From Candidatus Brocadia pituitae (GTDB lineage: Bacteria; Planctomycetota; Brocadiia; Brocadiales; Brocadiaceae), in NCBI GenBank assembly GCA_017347445.1, contig AP021856.1:1186613-1250612 (forward strand): 64,000 nucleotides of DNA. The letters are read 5' to 3'. A model generated the notes under the pieces. The model was not told where the DNA came from and ran no database searches. It was given only the letters and a program-made list of their open reading frames with translations. The position numbers and the translations under genes were made by a program. Below are positions 13,171 through 22,174 of the stretch, one piece after another (position 1 is the first letter of the stretch; each line of letters opens with the position of its first letter).

Positions 13171-13458
13171 ATGAAAATCGAACAAAAAGACATTGAATAT
13201 ATCGCTTATCTTTCCAGAATAGAGCTTTCTGAGAATGAAAAAGAAACATTCATTCACCAACTTAGTGATATTTTATCCTATATTGAAACGCTTAACCGTT
13301 TGAATACGGAAACGGTAGAGCCATTGTCTTGTGCGATAAATACAACAAATGTCTTTCGAGAGGATATGCTTGAGCCGTCTACTCCTCTGAAAGATGCTCT
13401 TTTAAATGCTCCTGCCTCACAAAGTGTCTTTTTTAAAGTACCAAAGGTAATTGAGTAA
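13171..13458 (+). CDS. gatC: Asp/Glu-tRNA amidotransferase subunit C
   Basis: 95 aa. The pattern DIEYIAYLSRIELSENEKETFIHQLSDILSYIETL and the later EPLS...NVFREDMLEPS are the GatC helical segments that wrap GatA and GatB. The ATG at 13171 was chosen because the residues after it fit the family; an earlier in-frame start would overlap rpmB. Confidence 0.93.
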   Translation: MKIEQKDIEYIAYLSRIELSENEKETFIHQLSDILSYIETLNRLNTETVEPLSCAINTTNVFREDMLEPSTPLKDALLNAPASQSVFFKVPKVIE

Positions 13459-13485
13459 TGATTTTTTGACTTAAGAGAAGCGTCT

Positions 13486-14970
13486 TTGAGACTTTTTGAA
13501 AACACAGCATTCCAAATAAAAGAAAAAATCTTATCCAGAGAGATCTGTCCAGTAGAACTTACCGAGCATTTCATCGAACGGATAAAAAATATTGATCCTC
13601 ATGTGCAGTCTTTTTTGAGTATACATGAAGCAGAGGCTTTAAAAAAGGCTGCTCAAATTCAAAAAAAGATTGAGAACGCTGAAGATGTCGGTTTCCTTGC
13701 AGGCATTCCTATAGCAATCAAAGACAACATTTGCACAAAAGGCTTGCATACTACGTGCGCCTCAAAAATCCTTAAAAATTTTATCCCGCCCTATGACGCT
13801 TTTGTAATCAAACGTCTTAAAGAAAGGGATGCGATTATCCTTGGAAAGACAAATTTAGACGAATTTGCTATGGGATCGTCAACCGAAAATTCCGCTTATA
13901 ACATAACGAGAAATCCATGGAATCTTGATTATGTACCGGGTGGATCGAGTGGTGGTTCTGCGGCGGCTGTGGCAGCGGGCATGTCTGTTATGGCTTTGGG
14001 ATCGGATACCGGAGGTTCTGTTAGGCAGCCGGCAGCACTGTGTGGTGTAGTTGGTGTAAAACCAACATACGGAAGAGTTTCACGTTTTGGTCTCATTGCA
14101 TTTGGCTCTTCATTAGATCAAATTGGCACTTTTACGCGGGATGTTAAAGATGCCGCCCTTTTGCTTCAGGCAATTGCAGGACATGACTCCTATGATTCAA
14201 CTTCTATGCCGATTTCAGTGCCTGATTACTTGAGTGAGATCGATGCAGGGGTTTGTGGTTTACGAATTGGTATTCCGAAAGAATATTTTGCTGCTGGTTT
14301 AAACGAGGATGTCCAAAACGCGCTGAAAAGCGCTTTGAGTATGTATGAGCAGTTTGGCGCAAAGGTTATTGATATATCATTACCGCATACCGAGTATGCG
14401 GTTGCAGTTTATTATATTGTGGCAAACGCAGAGGCAAGTTCGAATTTGGCAAGATATGATGGGGTTCGGTATGGGTACAGAACATCAAAATCAAATGGAA
14501 TTGTTGATATGTATTGCCGCACCAGGTCAGAAGGATTTGGCAATGAGGTGAAACGGCGTATTATGTTAGGCAACTATGCCTTGAGCTCGGGGTACTATGA
14601 TGCTTACTATCTGAAGGCTTCAAAGGTCAGGAATTTAATCAAAAAAGATTTCGATCTTGCATTTCAAAATATTGACTGTATTGTTTGTCCGACATCGCCA
14701 GTTCCTGGTTTTAAGATAGGGGAGCGTGCAAAAAATCCATTAGAAATGTATCTTTCCGATATTTATACCATACCTGCAAATCTAGCCGGTATTCCGGGTA
14801 TTTCTCTTCCGTGTGGGTTTTCGAAAGAAGGTTTGCCCATAGGCATGCAGATTCTTGGAAAACATTTTGAAGAGAAAAAATTATTACAGATTGCATATGC
14901 TTTCGAGCGGGAAACTGATTTTCACGGTAAGAAACCTATCTTGAAATTTTCTTCTGCGCAAAGAGGGTAA
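13486..14970 (+). CDS. gatA: Asp/Glu-tRNA amidotransferase subunit A
   Basis: The amidase subunit (494 aa) that releases ammonia from glutamine for conversion of Glu-tRNAGln and Asp-tRNAAsn. The amidase-signature triad is intact: Lys79 (AIKDN), cis-Ser154 (PGGSSGGSAAAVAAG) and nucleophile Ser178 (GSDTGGS). Translation appears to begin at a TTG (13486), with a purine-rich AAGAGAAG ahead of it. It lies between gatC and gatB in the same direction. Confidence 0.96.
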   Translation: MRLFENTAFQIKEKILSREICPVELTEHFIERIKNIDPHVQSFLSIHEAEALKKAAQIQKKIENAEDVGFLAGIPIAIKDNICTKGLHTTCASKILKNFIPPYDAFVIKRLKERDAIILGKTNLDEFAMGSSTENSAYNITRNPWNLDYVPGGSSGGSAAAVAAGMSVMALGSDTGGSVRQPAALCGVVGVKPTYGRVSRFGLIAFGSSLDQIGTFTRDVKDAALLLQAIAGHDSYDSTSMPISVPDYLSEIDAGVCGLRIGIPKEYFAAGLNEDVQNALKSALSMYEQFGAKVIDISLPHTEYAVAVYYIVANAEASSNLARYDGVRYGYRTSKSNGIVDMYCRTRSEGFGNEVKRRIMLGNYALSSGYYDAYYLKASKVRNLIKKDFDLAFQNIDCIVCPTSPVPGFKIGERAKNPLEMYLSDIYTIPANLAGIPGISLPCGFSKEGLPIGMQILGKHFEEKKLLQIAYAFERETDFHGKKPILKFSSAQRG

Positions 14971-14987
14971 ACAAAGAGGTTCTGCTT

Positions 14988-16424
14988 ATGGAATACGAGG
15001 TTGTTATTGGTTTAGAAACCCATGCAGAGTTGGCGACGGTAACGAAATTGTTTTGCGGATGCAGCACAAGATTCGGTAGCGAGCCAAATACTCAAGTGTG
15101 CCCCGTGTGTCTTGGTATGCCAGGTGTTTTACCGGTAATGAATAGAAAGGCCTTTGAATATGCATTGAAGTCGGCTATCGCTCTTAATTGTAAGATTTGT
15201 GAGTTTACGAATTTTGACCGGAAAAGTTATTATTATCCCGATTTGCCAAAAAATTACCAGATTTCTCAAAATTATCATAATTTAGGCATCGATGGTTATA
15301 TGGACATCAGCGTACAGGGCAGGGGAAACCGGGTTCGTATCCATAACGTCCATTTGGAAGAGGAGGCCGGCAAGCTTATTCATCCCGAAGAAGCCGGTGC
15401 AGATTACAGTCTTGTTGATTTCAACAGGGCGGGTATTCCGTTGCTTGAGATTGTGTCATATCCGGACATGAGAAACGTGACCGAGGTGGAAAGTTATATG
15501 CAAACCTTGAGAAAAATACTTTTGTATACGGAAGTGTCTGATTGCAAAATGCAAGAAGGGTCTCTGCGTTTTGAAGCAAGCATTTCGCTGCGGAAGAAAG
15601 GTGCTGATACCTTAGGCAACAGGGTAGAAATAAAGAACCTGAATTCAATGAAGTCGGTTCTCAAGGCGATTGACTATGAGGCAAAAAGACAGGCTAATTC
15701 GTTAGATCGGGGTGAGCCCATAGACAGGGAAACGAGATTGTGGGATGAAGTAAACGAGAAGAGTGCCCGTATGCGTTCTAAGGAAGAGGCTCAGGATTAC
15801 CGGTATTTTCCTGAACCAGACCTGTTGCCGGTGGTGATTGGCGGGAAGTGGATTGATGCAGTAAAGATGACCATGCCGGAACTTCCTCTGGCAAGAAAAC
15901 AACGATTTATGGAAGTATTTAAACTATCTGATTATGACACGGGTCAACTCGTCGAAGAGAAAATCCTTGCAGATTTTTTTGAGGACTGTATAAAGATTGT
16001 TGATCGTCCAAAGGCCTTTTGTAATTGGATTACGAATGATTTACTCAGGGAGGTAAATGAGAGAAAACTGGATATCCATCATTTACCCGTCAGGCCAAAA
16101 CAGATGGCGGCTTTAGTTGAAATCATTGAAAAAGGCACGATAAGCTCTACTATTGCCAAGGAAGTATTTTCAGAAATGATTCAAACCGGTAAGGACCCTC
16201 AGGCAATCATTGAAGAAAAGAAATTAGCGCAGATTAGCGATGAAGGATTGATTGAGGCATTGATCGTTAAGATTATATCAGGCAATCCGGCGGTAATAGA
16301 AGATTATAAAAAGGGGAAAAAGAATGCCCTTACCTTTTTGGTAGGACTAGTAATGAAAGAAACCAAAGGAAAGGCGAATCCCAAAATGGTAAATGAGCTT
16401 TTGCAAAAAAAAATAGATGTTTGA
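14988..16424 (+). CDS. gatB: Asp/Glu-tRNA amidotransferase subunit B
   Basis: 478 aa. GatB activates the misacylated tRNA by phosphorylation and receives ammonia from GatA. The opening YEVVIGLETHAEL, the zinc-site cysteines in FCGCSTRFGSEPNTQVCPVCLGMPG, and the VDFNRAGIPLLEIVSYPDM block are diagnostic. The C-terminal YqeY-like domain ends ETKGKANPKMVNELLQKK. A degraded copy of this last segment appears about 1.1 kb downstream at 17521-17559. Confidence 0.96.
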   Translation: MEYEVVIGLETHAELATVTKLFCGCSTRFGSEPNTQVCPVCLGMPGVLPVMNRKAFEYALKSAIALNCKICEFTNFDRKSYYYPDLPKNYQISQNYHNLGIDGYMDISVQGRGNRVRIHNVHLEEEAGKLIHPEEAGADYSLVDFNRAGIPLLEIVSYPDMRNVTEVESYMQTLRKILLYTEVSDCKMQEGSLRFEASISLRKKGADTLGNRVEIKNLNSMKSVLKAIDYEAKRQANSLDRGEPIDRETRLWDEVNEKSARMRSKEEAQDYRYFPEPDLLPVVIGGKWIDAVKMTMPELPLARKQRFMEVFKLSDYDTGQLVEEKILADFFEDCIKIVDRPKAFCNWITNDLLREVNERKLDIHHLPVRPKQMAALVEIIEKGTISSTIAKEVFSEMIQTGKDPQAIIEEKKLAQISDEGLIEALIVKIISGNPAVIEDYKKGKKNALTFLVGLVMKETKGKANPKMVNELLQKKIDV

Positions 16425-16445
16425 CAGGGTGCCTGAGAATTGTCA

Positions 16446-16476
16446 TTCCGAACGCATTTCGGAAGCCCCCTTTTTT
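16446..16476 (+). terminator. Possible terminator after gatB
   Basis: A TTCCGAA/TTCGGAA stem (16446-16452 / 16458-16464) is followed six bases later by a run of six T. The stem is short and the gap unusual, so confidence is limited. The remaining bases to 16665 show no gene. Confidence 0.35.
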
Positions 16477-16665
16477 GTACCCTTGAAAGTAAGTGATTCT
16501 GATGTAAGCTTGCCCTGATGAAAAACCGGCTTCAGAATGCAAACATTGTATCCTCCTCCTCCGCATCAATGATAGGTGCTTGATTCCAGCTCAACCGCAG
16601 TGGGCATCTCTTTCTTCTTGCGTGTTTTCTCCTTTTAATTTTTTCTGATCTTTTTTGTCTCGCTT

Positions 16666-17154
16666 TTAAATCTTCTCATCCGCCTTCATTCCCTTATGGA
16701 ATGTCGTATACACAAAAATGGGAATAGCAAGTCCGCCCAAATGGTTTGTGATCAGCGGGAATACATTCTCCCAGCTTAAACCTCCAACGCCTGTGGCAAG
16801 TCTTGGTAGCGCCAGGCTCGTAAATTTTTCAGCCTCTACTGTTTTATGCAATGCCCGTAAGGTGTGATTGACATATTCCACCCGGGCGCGTCCTGGCTTT
16901 GCGCCGTGCCCATATGCAGACTCCTGGGTGAAAAGATTTGCGATCCGTTTACCTTCTGGACTGCTCCACATCCAGGTTTCACCAGCCTTTGGATGCATCG
17001 TATGGCAATAATGGCGGAACTCCTTATACATTGCCGGCCAGTGTTCTCGAAGACTGAGGGCAAGGACTGAGGTAAAATCATCGTTTGGCGCAACGCCATG
17101 GGCAATAACCTGTGCTTTTGTTAGAAGAATATCACCAGCTACTTCATGTATCAT
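16666..17154 (-). CDS. Macro-domain (ADP-ribose-binding) protein
   Basis: 162 aa, one macro domain. The N-terminal EVAGDILLTKAQVIAHGVAPNDDF matches the first strand and the ADP-ribose contact region, and SLALPRLATGVGGLSWENVFPLI matches the second substrate loop. Family members bind or hydrolyse ADP-ribose derivatives, including ADP-ribosyl-1''-phosphate and ADP-ribosylated macromolecules. No DarT-like partner is next to it, so a toxin-antitoxin role is not supported by context. Confidence 0.85.
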   Translation of the reverse strand: MIHEVAGDILLTKAQVIAHGVAPNDDFTSVLALSLREHWPAMYKEFRHYCHTMHPKAGETWMWSSPEGKRIANLFTQESAYGHGAKPGRARVEYVNHTLRALHKTVEAEKFTSLALPRLATGVGGLSWENVFPLITNHLGGLAIPIFVYTTFHKGMKADEKI

Positions 17155-17560
17155 ATCTTATTCCTTTCTTATTAAGTTGCATTTTTAATATAATTATTAT
17201 AATGATTTTCTCATGTTCTTTCACGCTAAAATTTAAACAAGAGACTGGGTGAAAGATAAATTTCTTTTCTCGTAACAATTTCGCTTTTTGAGAGAGGGGG
17301 GATCAGGTAAGAAGCTTGGTGCATTTTCAATGGTATATCAGGTGTGGCTATTACTATGAACTATAACCAAATGAGTGCTGAACTGATTTAAAGAAATAAT
17401 CACTTAATTTTTAAGATGGGGAATAATAAATATTACCTTCGTTGATCAGGTAATCATCCGAACTCCGTCAGATGAGAGATTCGAGAATCTGAGAGTCCAC
17501 GAGCTCGCTTCTCTGTAGGACAGGTAATGAGGGAAACCGAAGGCAAGGCAAATCCAAAAA
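17155..17560. other. Intergenic region with a gatB 3'-end remnant
   Basis: No gene is visible apart from a stretch (17521-17559) resembling the last codons of gatB. The rest is AT-rich and shows no clear structure. Confidence 0.4.
17521..17559 (+). pseudogene. Fragment of the gatB 3' end
   Basis: Bases 17524-17559 align with 16350-16386 of gatB with about six mismatches in 36 positions and read VMRETEGKANPK against VMKETKGKANPK. The fragment is in open frame only briefly and ends just before the L,D-transpeptidase start. Confidence 0.6.
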
Positions 17561-17611
17561 GTGAATGGCGTGTTGCTGATAAAACGATGTTATACATGTG
17601 AAGGAGTTGTC

Positions 17612-18502
17612 ATGGTATCGACCATGAAATACCTTTTCATACCGTTTCTTTTCCTGCTAATCCCTATTCCGCGCGTCTCTGAAGCTCAGAAGATTATTGG
17701 CGGAGAGACTGTTTATGTTGTTGAAAAGGGTGATACCTTTGAACTCATTGGTGCAAAGTTAGGAGTTAACTGGAAAGGTATCATCAAAAAAAACAACCTT
17801 GATGGCAGAAAGATGCTCAGGACAGGGCAAAAACTCAGGGTAGATACACGGAAGATCGTTCCAAGAATGATAGATGACGGCATAATAATTAATATTCCTG
17901 ATAGAATGCTTTATTTGTTTAAAAAGGGTAACCTGAAGGGTGCTCTTCCTGTTGGTCTTGGAATGCCCTTTTGGAGAGGAATCAAACGCTGGAGAACACC
18001 TGAGGGAAAGTTCAGGGTGCTCAAGAAGCTTGAAAATCCGACATGGTATGTGCCAGAATCCATTCAACTGAAAATGAAGATGGAGGGTAAGGCTGTTAAG
18101 ACCGTTATTCAACCAGGTACCCAAAACCCTCTGGGAAGATATGCTATTAAAACTTCTATCTGCGGGATCATGATCCATGAGACTATATGGCCGTCTACTG
18201 TCTATCAGTATAAAAGTCACGGTTGCATCAGAGTGCTCCCCGAACATATGGAAAAGTTCTTTGAAGAGGTTAAAATAAATATGGTAGGGGAACTGATTTA
18301 CCGGCCTGTCAAAATTGCAATCTCAGGAAAGGGAAGGGTGTTTATGGAGGTCAACAGAGACATTTATGGAAAGATGAAAGACCTGCGAATCGAGGCAAGA
18401 AGGGTAATAGAAGAAAGCATGGTTGCCCACAAAGTGGATTGGCATAGGGTGGATACGGTACTGAAAGAGAAATCAGGTATTCCGGAGGATGTCACCTTTT
18501 AA
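17612..18502 (+). CDS. Exported LysM / L,D-transpeptidase (YkuD) protein
   Basis: About 296 aa. An N-terminal signal peptide (MKYLFIPFLFLLIPIPRVSEA) is followed by a LysM repeat (YVVEKGDTFELIGAKLGVNWKGIIKKNNL) and a YkuD catalytic domain with the active-site motif SHGCIRV. The family makes 3-3 peptide cross-links in peptidoglycan or attaches proteins to it in the periplasm. This supports a peptidoglycan-like wall. An ATG at 17561 is in frame, but the ATG at 17612 follows GAAGGAG and gives the better signal peptide. Confidence 0.88.
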   Translation: MVSTMKYLFIPFLFLLIPIPRVSEAQKIIGGETVYVVEKGDTFELIGAKLGVNWKGIIKKNNLDGRKMLRTGQKLRVDTRKIVPRMIDDGIIINIPDRMLYLFKKGNLKGALPVGLGMPFWRGIKRWRTPEGKFRVLKKLENPTWYVPESIQLKMKMEGKAVKTVIQPGTQNPLGRYAIKTSICGIMIHETIWPSTVYQYKSHGCIRVLPEHMEKFFEEVKINMVGELIYRPVKIAISGKGRVFMEVNRDIYGKMKDLRIEARRVIEESMVAHKVDWHRVDTVLKEKSGIPEDVTF

Positions 18503-18512
18503 CCATAAAGAC

Positions 18513-18584
18513 GAATCTCCAGCATTGTAATGCCGACAAAATAGGTGTTCCGGCATGTTGTCAAGCAACACTCGCTGGGGATTC
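18513..18584. repeat. Nested inverted-repeat element able to form a three-way junction
   Basis: GAATCTCCAGC (18513-18523) pairs with GCTGGGGATTC (18574-18584), one pair being G-T. Inside, TGCCG/CGGCA (18531-18535 / 18551-18555) and GTTG/CAAC form two further hairpins. It lies between two convergent genes and may act as a terminator for one or both, or be a REP-type repeat. Confidence 0.5.
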
Positions 18585-18642
18585 TTGCACATGTCTTACT
18601 CCTTGAGCATACCTGTTTGCTCGCAGATAAGTCCATTTTATT

Positions 18643-19758
18643 TTAGTTCTTTGAAAAAACACCATCAACGGCAACGCCTGTGTCCTGGCCGCATGGTATC
18701 AGCTCGTAATCCATACTGCCCAGGCCAATCTCCTGTGCATAGGCAATTTGAATGGTGTAATCAATTTGAGGCCAGGCGTCTTTAAAGAAATCCGTTCCGA
18801 CACGATCCCTGATAATATCCGCCGTTGCTTTTTCAATGGCAACGGGATCCATGGACGCAACTATGCCAATGTCGGCAATATCAGGTTTAAATGGTTTGTC
18901 CATACAATCGCAGTGCTTGGTAATATGAGTCAGAAAATTGAAAAAGACGGCCTTGCCTGTCTTTCCTTTTAAAATTGCCAGGCAGTATTCTGCGACCTTT
19001 TTTTGGAGATTGACCGTATTTTCATCCCAGGCAATTTTCACTGCGCCGAACTGACAGACGGCCAGACATTCCCCGCACCCGATGCATAGCTTTGGATCAA
19101 TAACGGCATACTGCTCATCCATCTGTATTGCCCCCACCGGACACCATTTACCGCATGCACCACAGGTGTTGCAGCGTTTTTTTAGAATTTGAGGAATTAC
19201 GCCTGAGTGTTGGGCAAGTTTCCCGCCACGTGAGGAGAGTCCCATGCCAATATTTTTCAGAGTAGCTCCCATACCGGTGGCCAGATGTCCCGTTACGTGT
19301 GCGATTGAGACGATGACATTCGCCGCCTGGGCCACGCCGGCTACATGTGCATATTTGCACAGTTTCTGGTTAATCTCTACCTGCACACCATGCTCGCCAA
19401 AGAGCCCGTCTCCAATAATAATGGGCGCCCCGATATTTTCATAGCTGAAACCGTGCTCGTGGGCATGTGAGATATGATCTACGGCATTCGTGCGACGGCC
19501 GACATACAGCGTATTCGTCTCTATTAAAAAGGGTTTGCCATGACACGCCTTTACTTTATCCACAACCGCCTTGATAATCGGCGGTTTAAGGTGTCCAATA
19601 TTCCCTCTTTCACCAAAGCTGGTTTTTACTGCTACCATGTCATTTTTATGAATTGCATGAGAAAGGCCAGCAAAATTAAAAAGCTGTTTCGTCTTTTTTG
19701 CAATAGATGAAACATCCTCACCATTTTCTACTTTGATAAAATAGACCTTACTCTTCAT
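18643..19758 (-). CDS. DUF362 protein with two 4Fe-4S clusters
   Basis: 371 aa. A DUF362 domain occupies the N-terminal part and wraps around a bacterial ferredoxin insert with CNTCGACGKWCPVGAI and CIGCGECLAVCQFGAV, each providing a 4Fe-4S ligand set with Pro. The C-terminus contains the family's DIGIVASMDPVAIEKATADII. The family is found in anaerobes; its substrate is unknown, and an electron-transfer or cofactor role is only inferred. The start is placed at the internal ATG (19758) giving MKSKVYFIK. Confidence 0.85.
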   Translation of the reverse strand: MKSKVYFIKVENGEDVSSIAKKTKQLFNFAGLSHAIHKNDMVAVKTSFGERGNIGHLKPPIIKAVVDKVKACHGKPFLIETNTLYVGRRTNAVDHISHAHEHGFSYENIGAPIIIGDGLFGEHGVQVEINQKLCKYAHVAGVAQAANVIVSIAHVTGHLATGMGATLKNIGMGLSSRGGKLAQHSGVIPQILKKRCNTCGACGKWCPVGAIQMDEQYAVIDPKLCIGCGECLAVCQFGAVKIAWDENTVNLQKKVAEYCLAILKGKTGKAVFFNFLTHITKHCDCMDKPFKPDIADIGIVASMDPVAIEKATADIIRDRVGTDFFKDAWPQIDYTIQIAYAQEIGLGSMDYELIPCGQDTGVAVDGVFSKN

Positions 19759-19829
19759 AATAGTTCTCCACAAAACATCAAAAGTATCGTCAAACTTTCA
19801 TCACAGAATTCTCATAGAGAAAAAAGTAT

Positions 19830-20366
19830 TTAAACAGAAAAGTTTTTTATTTCGGTTCGTGACTTTAGATTGATTACACACTCATATACGCCGCCGGGGA
19901 TATTAACATTGACATGGTAGTGAGATCGCCGCCCTTCTGTATCTGGTGGTTCGATGAAATGTTCACTGAAAATAATAGATAACAACCAGAACACAAGGAC
20001 AGAAAAATACAAAAAGCTGACAGAATACGTTGTAGGCATAAACCAAAAGCGAGGCGCACCCCGCATAGTGCTAAAGATTTGATATGATAACCGTTTCTCC
20101 AAAGCAACGGCGCGGACGGTGAAATGGAGCCATAGAATGACAGCACTCACCTCCGCTACCCAAAAGGTGCATGTTACAAAAATGCCTATGATCTTGAATA
20201 CAAACTGGAGTAAAGGTGTTAAATTCGAATCTCCCTTAAAAATGAACGTCAGAATACCTCCTGTGAGTGCAGCAAAAACGGTAAGCGTGGCAAAACGGAC
20301 ATTTCCGTAAAACCGCATATATTCCATTAACTCTGAATACTCTTCCTTATCTCGATTATTGTTCAT
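19830..20366 (-). CDS. Membrane protein of unknown function
   Basis: 178 aa. Three hydrophobic segments can be seen (about residues 24-43, 52-77 and 112-132), followed by a hydrophilic C-terminal tail. The N-terminus is charged and cytoplasm-like. No family was recognised. The gene ends about 70 bases before the upstream start of the DUF362 gene on the same strand, so the two may be co-transcribed. Confidence 0.6.
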   Translation of the reverse strand: MNNNRDKEEYSELMEYMRFYGNVRFATLTVFAALTGGILTFIFKGDSNLTPLLQFVFKIIGIFVTCTFWVAEVSAVILWLHFTVRAVALEKRLSYQIFSTMRGAPRFWFMPTTYSVSFLYFSVLVFWLLSIIFSEHFIEPPDTEGRRSHYHVNVNIPGGVYECVINLKSRTEIKNFSV

Positions 20367-20936
20367 TACGGAGTGCCCTTGTTCAGAAATGCATTCAAGA
20401 TGGCACTAATATGCCCCGTTTAAATAAGTGTAACGTATGGAATTAATAATATATATAGTGCTATCTTGATTGCATAATAGAATTAATCTAGCCGTCTAAC
20501 ATTAACAGATATCAGAAATATTTATCATGCTACAATATAATAAACGAGACCAATTTGTCAATAAGGATATGATTGTGAAACTACCCGCTCAAATCCATAA
20601 TGGTACTAATTTAGCTTTTTGAAATGCATCTTTAGTAAAACTCTTATAGATTCTTCATTTCGCTCCGCTTCATTCAGAAGATACAGTGTCGCCATAATCT
20701 AACGGGGTGGCACGGACAAGCTATGCTTGTCCGTGTTTTTGCAATACTTCTTAATGCCTTGTGCTTGAGTGGTCTGTCTTGTATTGTCTATCCAAATGTT
20801 AAAATGAATATTTCGCAAACAATATCGTGCAAGTCCAACACGGACAAACAGAGTTTGTCCGTGCCACCCTGTTACCAATGTAAAATTCACCTTTTATGAG
20901 CATCTTGAGTATACCACCAGTAACGGGACATATTCC
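20367..20936. other. Intergenic region carrying a MITE-like element
   Basis: AT-rich sequence to about 20680 without a gene, then the 234-bp repeat described separately, ending 58 bases before the proposed mqnE ATG. Confidence 0.5.
20681..20914 (+). mobile_element. MITE-like 234-bp repeat, copy 1
   Basis: The core is bounded by TAACGGGGTGGCACGGACAA and, inverted, TTGTCCGTGCCACCCTGTTA. Each end also folds back on itself (CACGGACAAGC...GCTTGTCCGTG at one end, CACGGACAAAC...GTTTGTCCGTG at the other). A second copy in the opposite orientation lies at 53375-53608. Similarity between copies extends past the terminal repeats to about 20681 and 20914. No transposase is encoded; a 63-codon frame inside is not credible. 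Confidence 0.75.
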
Positions 20937-20972
20937 TTGATTTTGACGTCAAATTCTGATATTTTCTTAAAA

Positions 20973-22088
20973 ATGGAAAAGATACTGCGATTGTCGCCCA
21001 TATATAATATCCTTCAAAAGGCAGAGCATGGTGAACGCCTGAGCTTCGAGGACGGTGTGCGGCTCTTCAAGTCCAACGATATCCTTCATATCGGTCATAT
21101 AGCAAACATCGTCCGTGAACGGAAAAATGGCAATAAGACATATTATATTACCAATCGCCATATCAACTACTCCAATATCTGCAAGAACCGTTGCAAATTC
21201 TGCGCCTTTAGCAGAGAGAAAACAGAGTCTGGCTCCTATGAGATGGCCTTGGAAGAAATTCTTGAAAAGGCCATGACGGCAGTTGAAGAAGGGGCAACGG
21301 AACTCCATATTGTAGGCGGATTGCATCCCGATCTTCCCTTTGATTTTTACGTAAAGATGATTCATGAGATTCATGAGAGTTGCCCTGACGTACACCTCCA
21401 GGCATTTACTGCTGTGGAAATTGAACATCTGTCCCAAATTGCAAGGCTTTCCGTACGGCAAACGCTAAGAGAACTCAGAGAGGCAGGGCTGGGTTCAATG
21501 CCGGGAGGCGGCGCTGAGGTGTTTTCCCCAAAAATTCGTGAGCAATTATGTCCGGAAAAACTTAGTGGTGAGGGGTGGTTACAGGTAATGCGCGAGGCCC
21601 ATGCCCTGGGATTGCGTAGCAATGCAACCATGCTTTACGGTCACGTAGAAACAGCCGAAGATAGAATCAACCATCTTATGAAGTTACGGGAGCTTCAGGA
21701 CGAAACCGGTGGATTTCTGGCCTTTATTCCGCTTGCATTTCATCCAAAAAATACTGAACTGTCAAACAGTACGGGTACTACCGCTATGTTAGATTTAAAA
21801 GTCATTTCCATAAGCCGGTTGATGCTCGACAACTTTGATCATATCAAGGCATACTGGATTATGCTGGGAATTAAGCTATCCCAGGTTTCTCTCAGTTTCG
21901 GCGTGGACGATATCGACGGAACGGTGCAGGAGGAAAAGATTACCCATGCCGCCGGAGCAGAAACGCCGGAGGCATTGTCCGTCCGCGAAATCATCAAACT
22001 CATCAAAGAGTCTGGCCGTGAACCAGTTGAACGGGACACACTCTATAACCCCGTAAGAAGAAAAAGGGCATTAGCCCAAACACGATAG
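20973..22088 (+). CDS. mqnE: Radical SAM aminofutalosine synthase
   Basis: 371 aa. The radical SAM cluster motif is CKNRCKFCAF (CxxxCxxC). Downstream are HIVGGLHPDLPFDFY, MLYGHVETAEDRI and FIPLAFHPKNTEL, shared by the MqnE/MqnC/CofH group, and FGVDDIDGTVQEEKITHAAGA. The overall pattern suits MqnE, which joins SAM to 3-[(1-carboxyvinyl)oxy]benzoate in futalosine-pathway menaquinone synthesis; MqnC is the main alternative. A TTG at 20937 would add 12 residues, but the ATG at 20973 fits the family start better. Confidence 0.8.
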   Translation: MEKILRLSPIYNILQKAEHGERLSFEDGVRLFKSNDILHIGHIANIVRERKNGNKTYYITNRHINYSNICKNRCKFCAFSREKTESGSYEMALEEILEKAMTAVEEGATELHIVGGLHPDLPFDFYVKMIHEIHESCPDVHLQAFTAVEIEHLSQIARLSVRQTLRELREAGLGSMPGGGAEVFSPKIREQLCPEKLSGEGWLQVMREAHALGLRSNATMLYGHVETAEDRINHLMKLRELQDETGGFLAFIPLAFHPKNTELSNSTGTTAMLDLKVISISRLMLDNFDHIKAYWIMLGIKLSQVSLSFGVDDIDGTVQEEKITHAAGAETPEALSVREIIKLIKESGREPVERDTLYNPVRRKRALAQTR

Positions 22089-22174
22089 CCACAAAAAATG
22101 CAGAAAAAAAGCCGATTACAGGCACCAAACATCAAATAATTCAACCCGATACCAAGGTGGAGGTTTTATAATTC

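Noticed and set aside
12642-13193. 183-codon minus-strand frame
   Set aside because: It is the reverse of the Fur-family and L28 genes, both firmly identified.
20700-20880. CRISPR-like repeat pattern
   Set aside because: The repeated CACGGACAA units are inverted element ends with self-folding hairpins, not regularly spaced direct repeats.
20699-20890. 63-codon frame in the MITE-like repeat
   Set aside because: It merely reads through the terminal repeats; the second copy does not preserve a matching protein.
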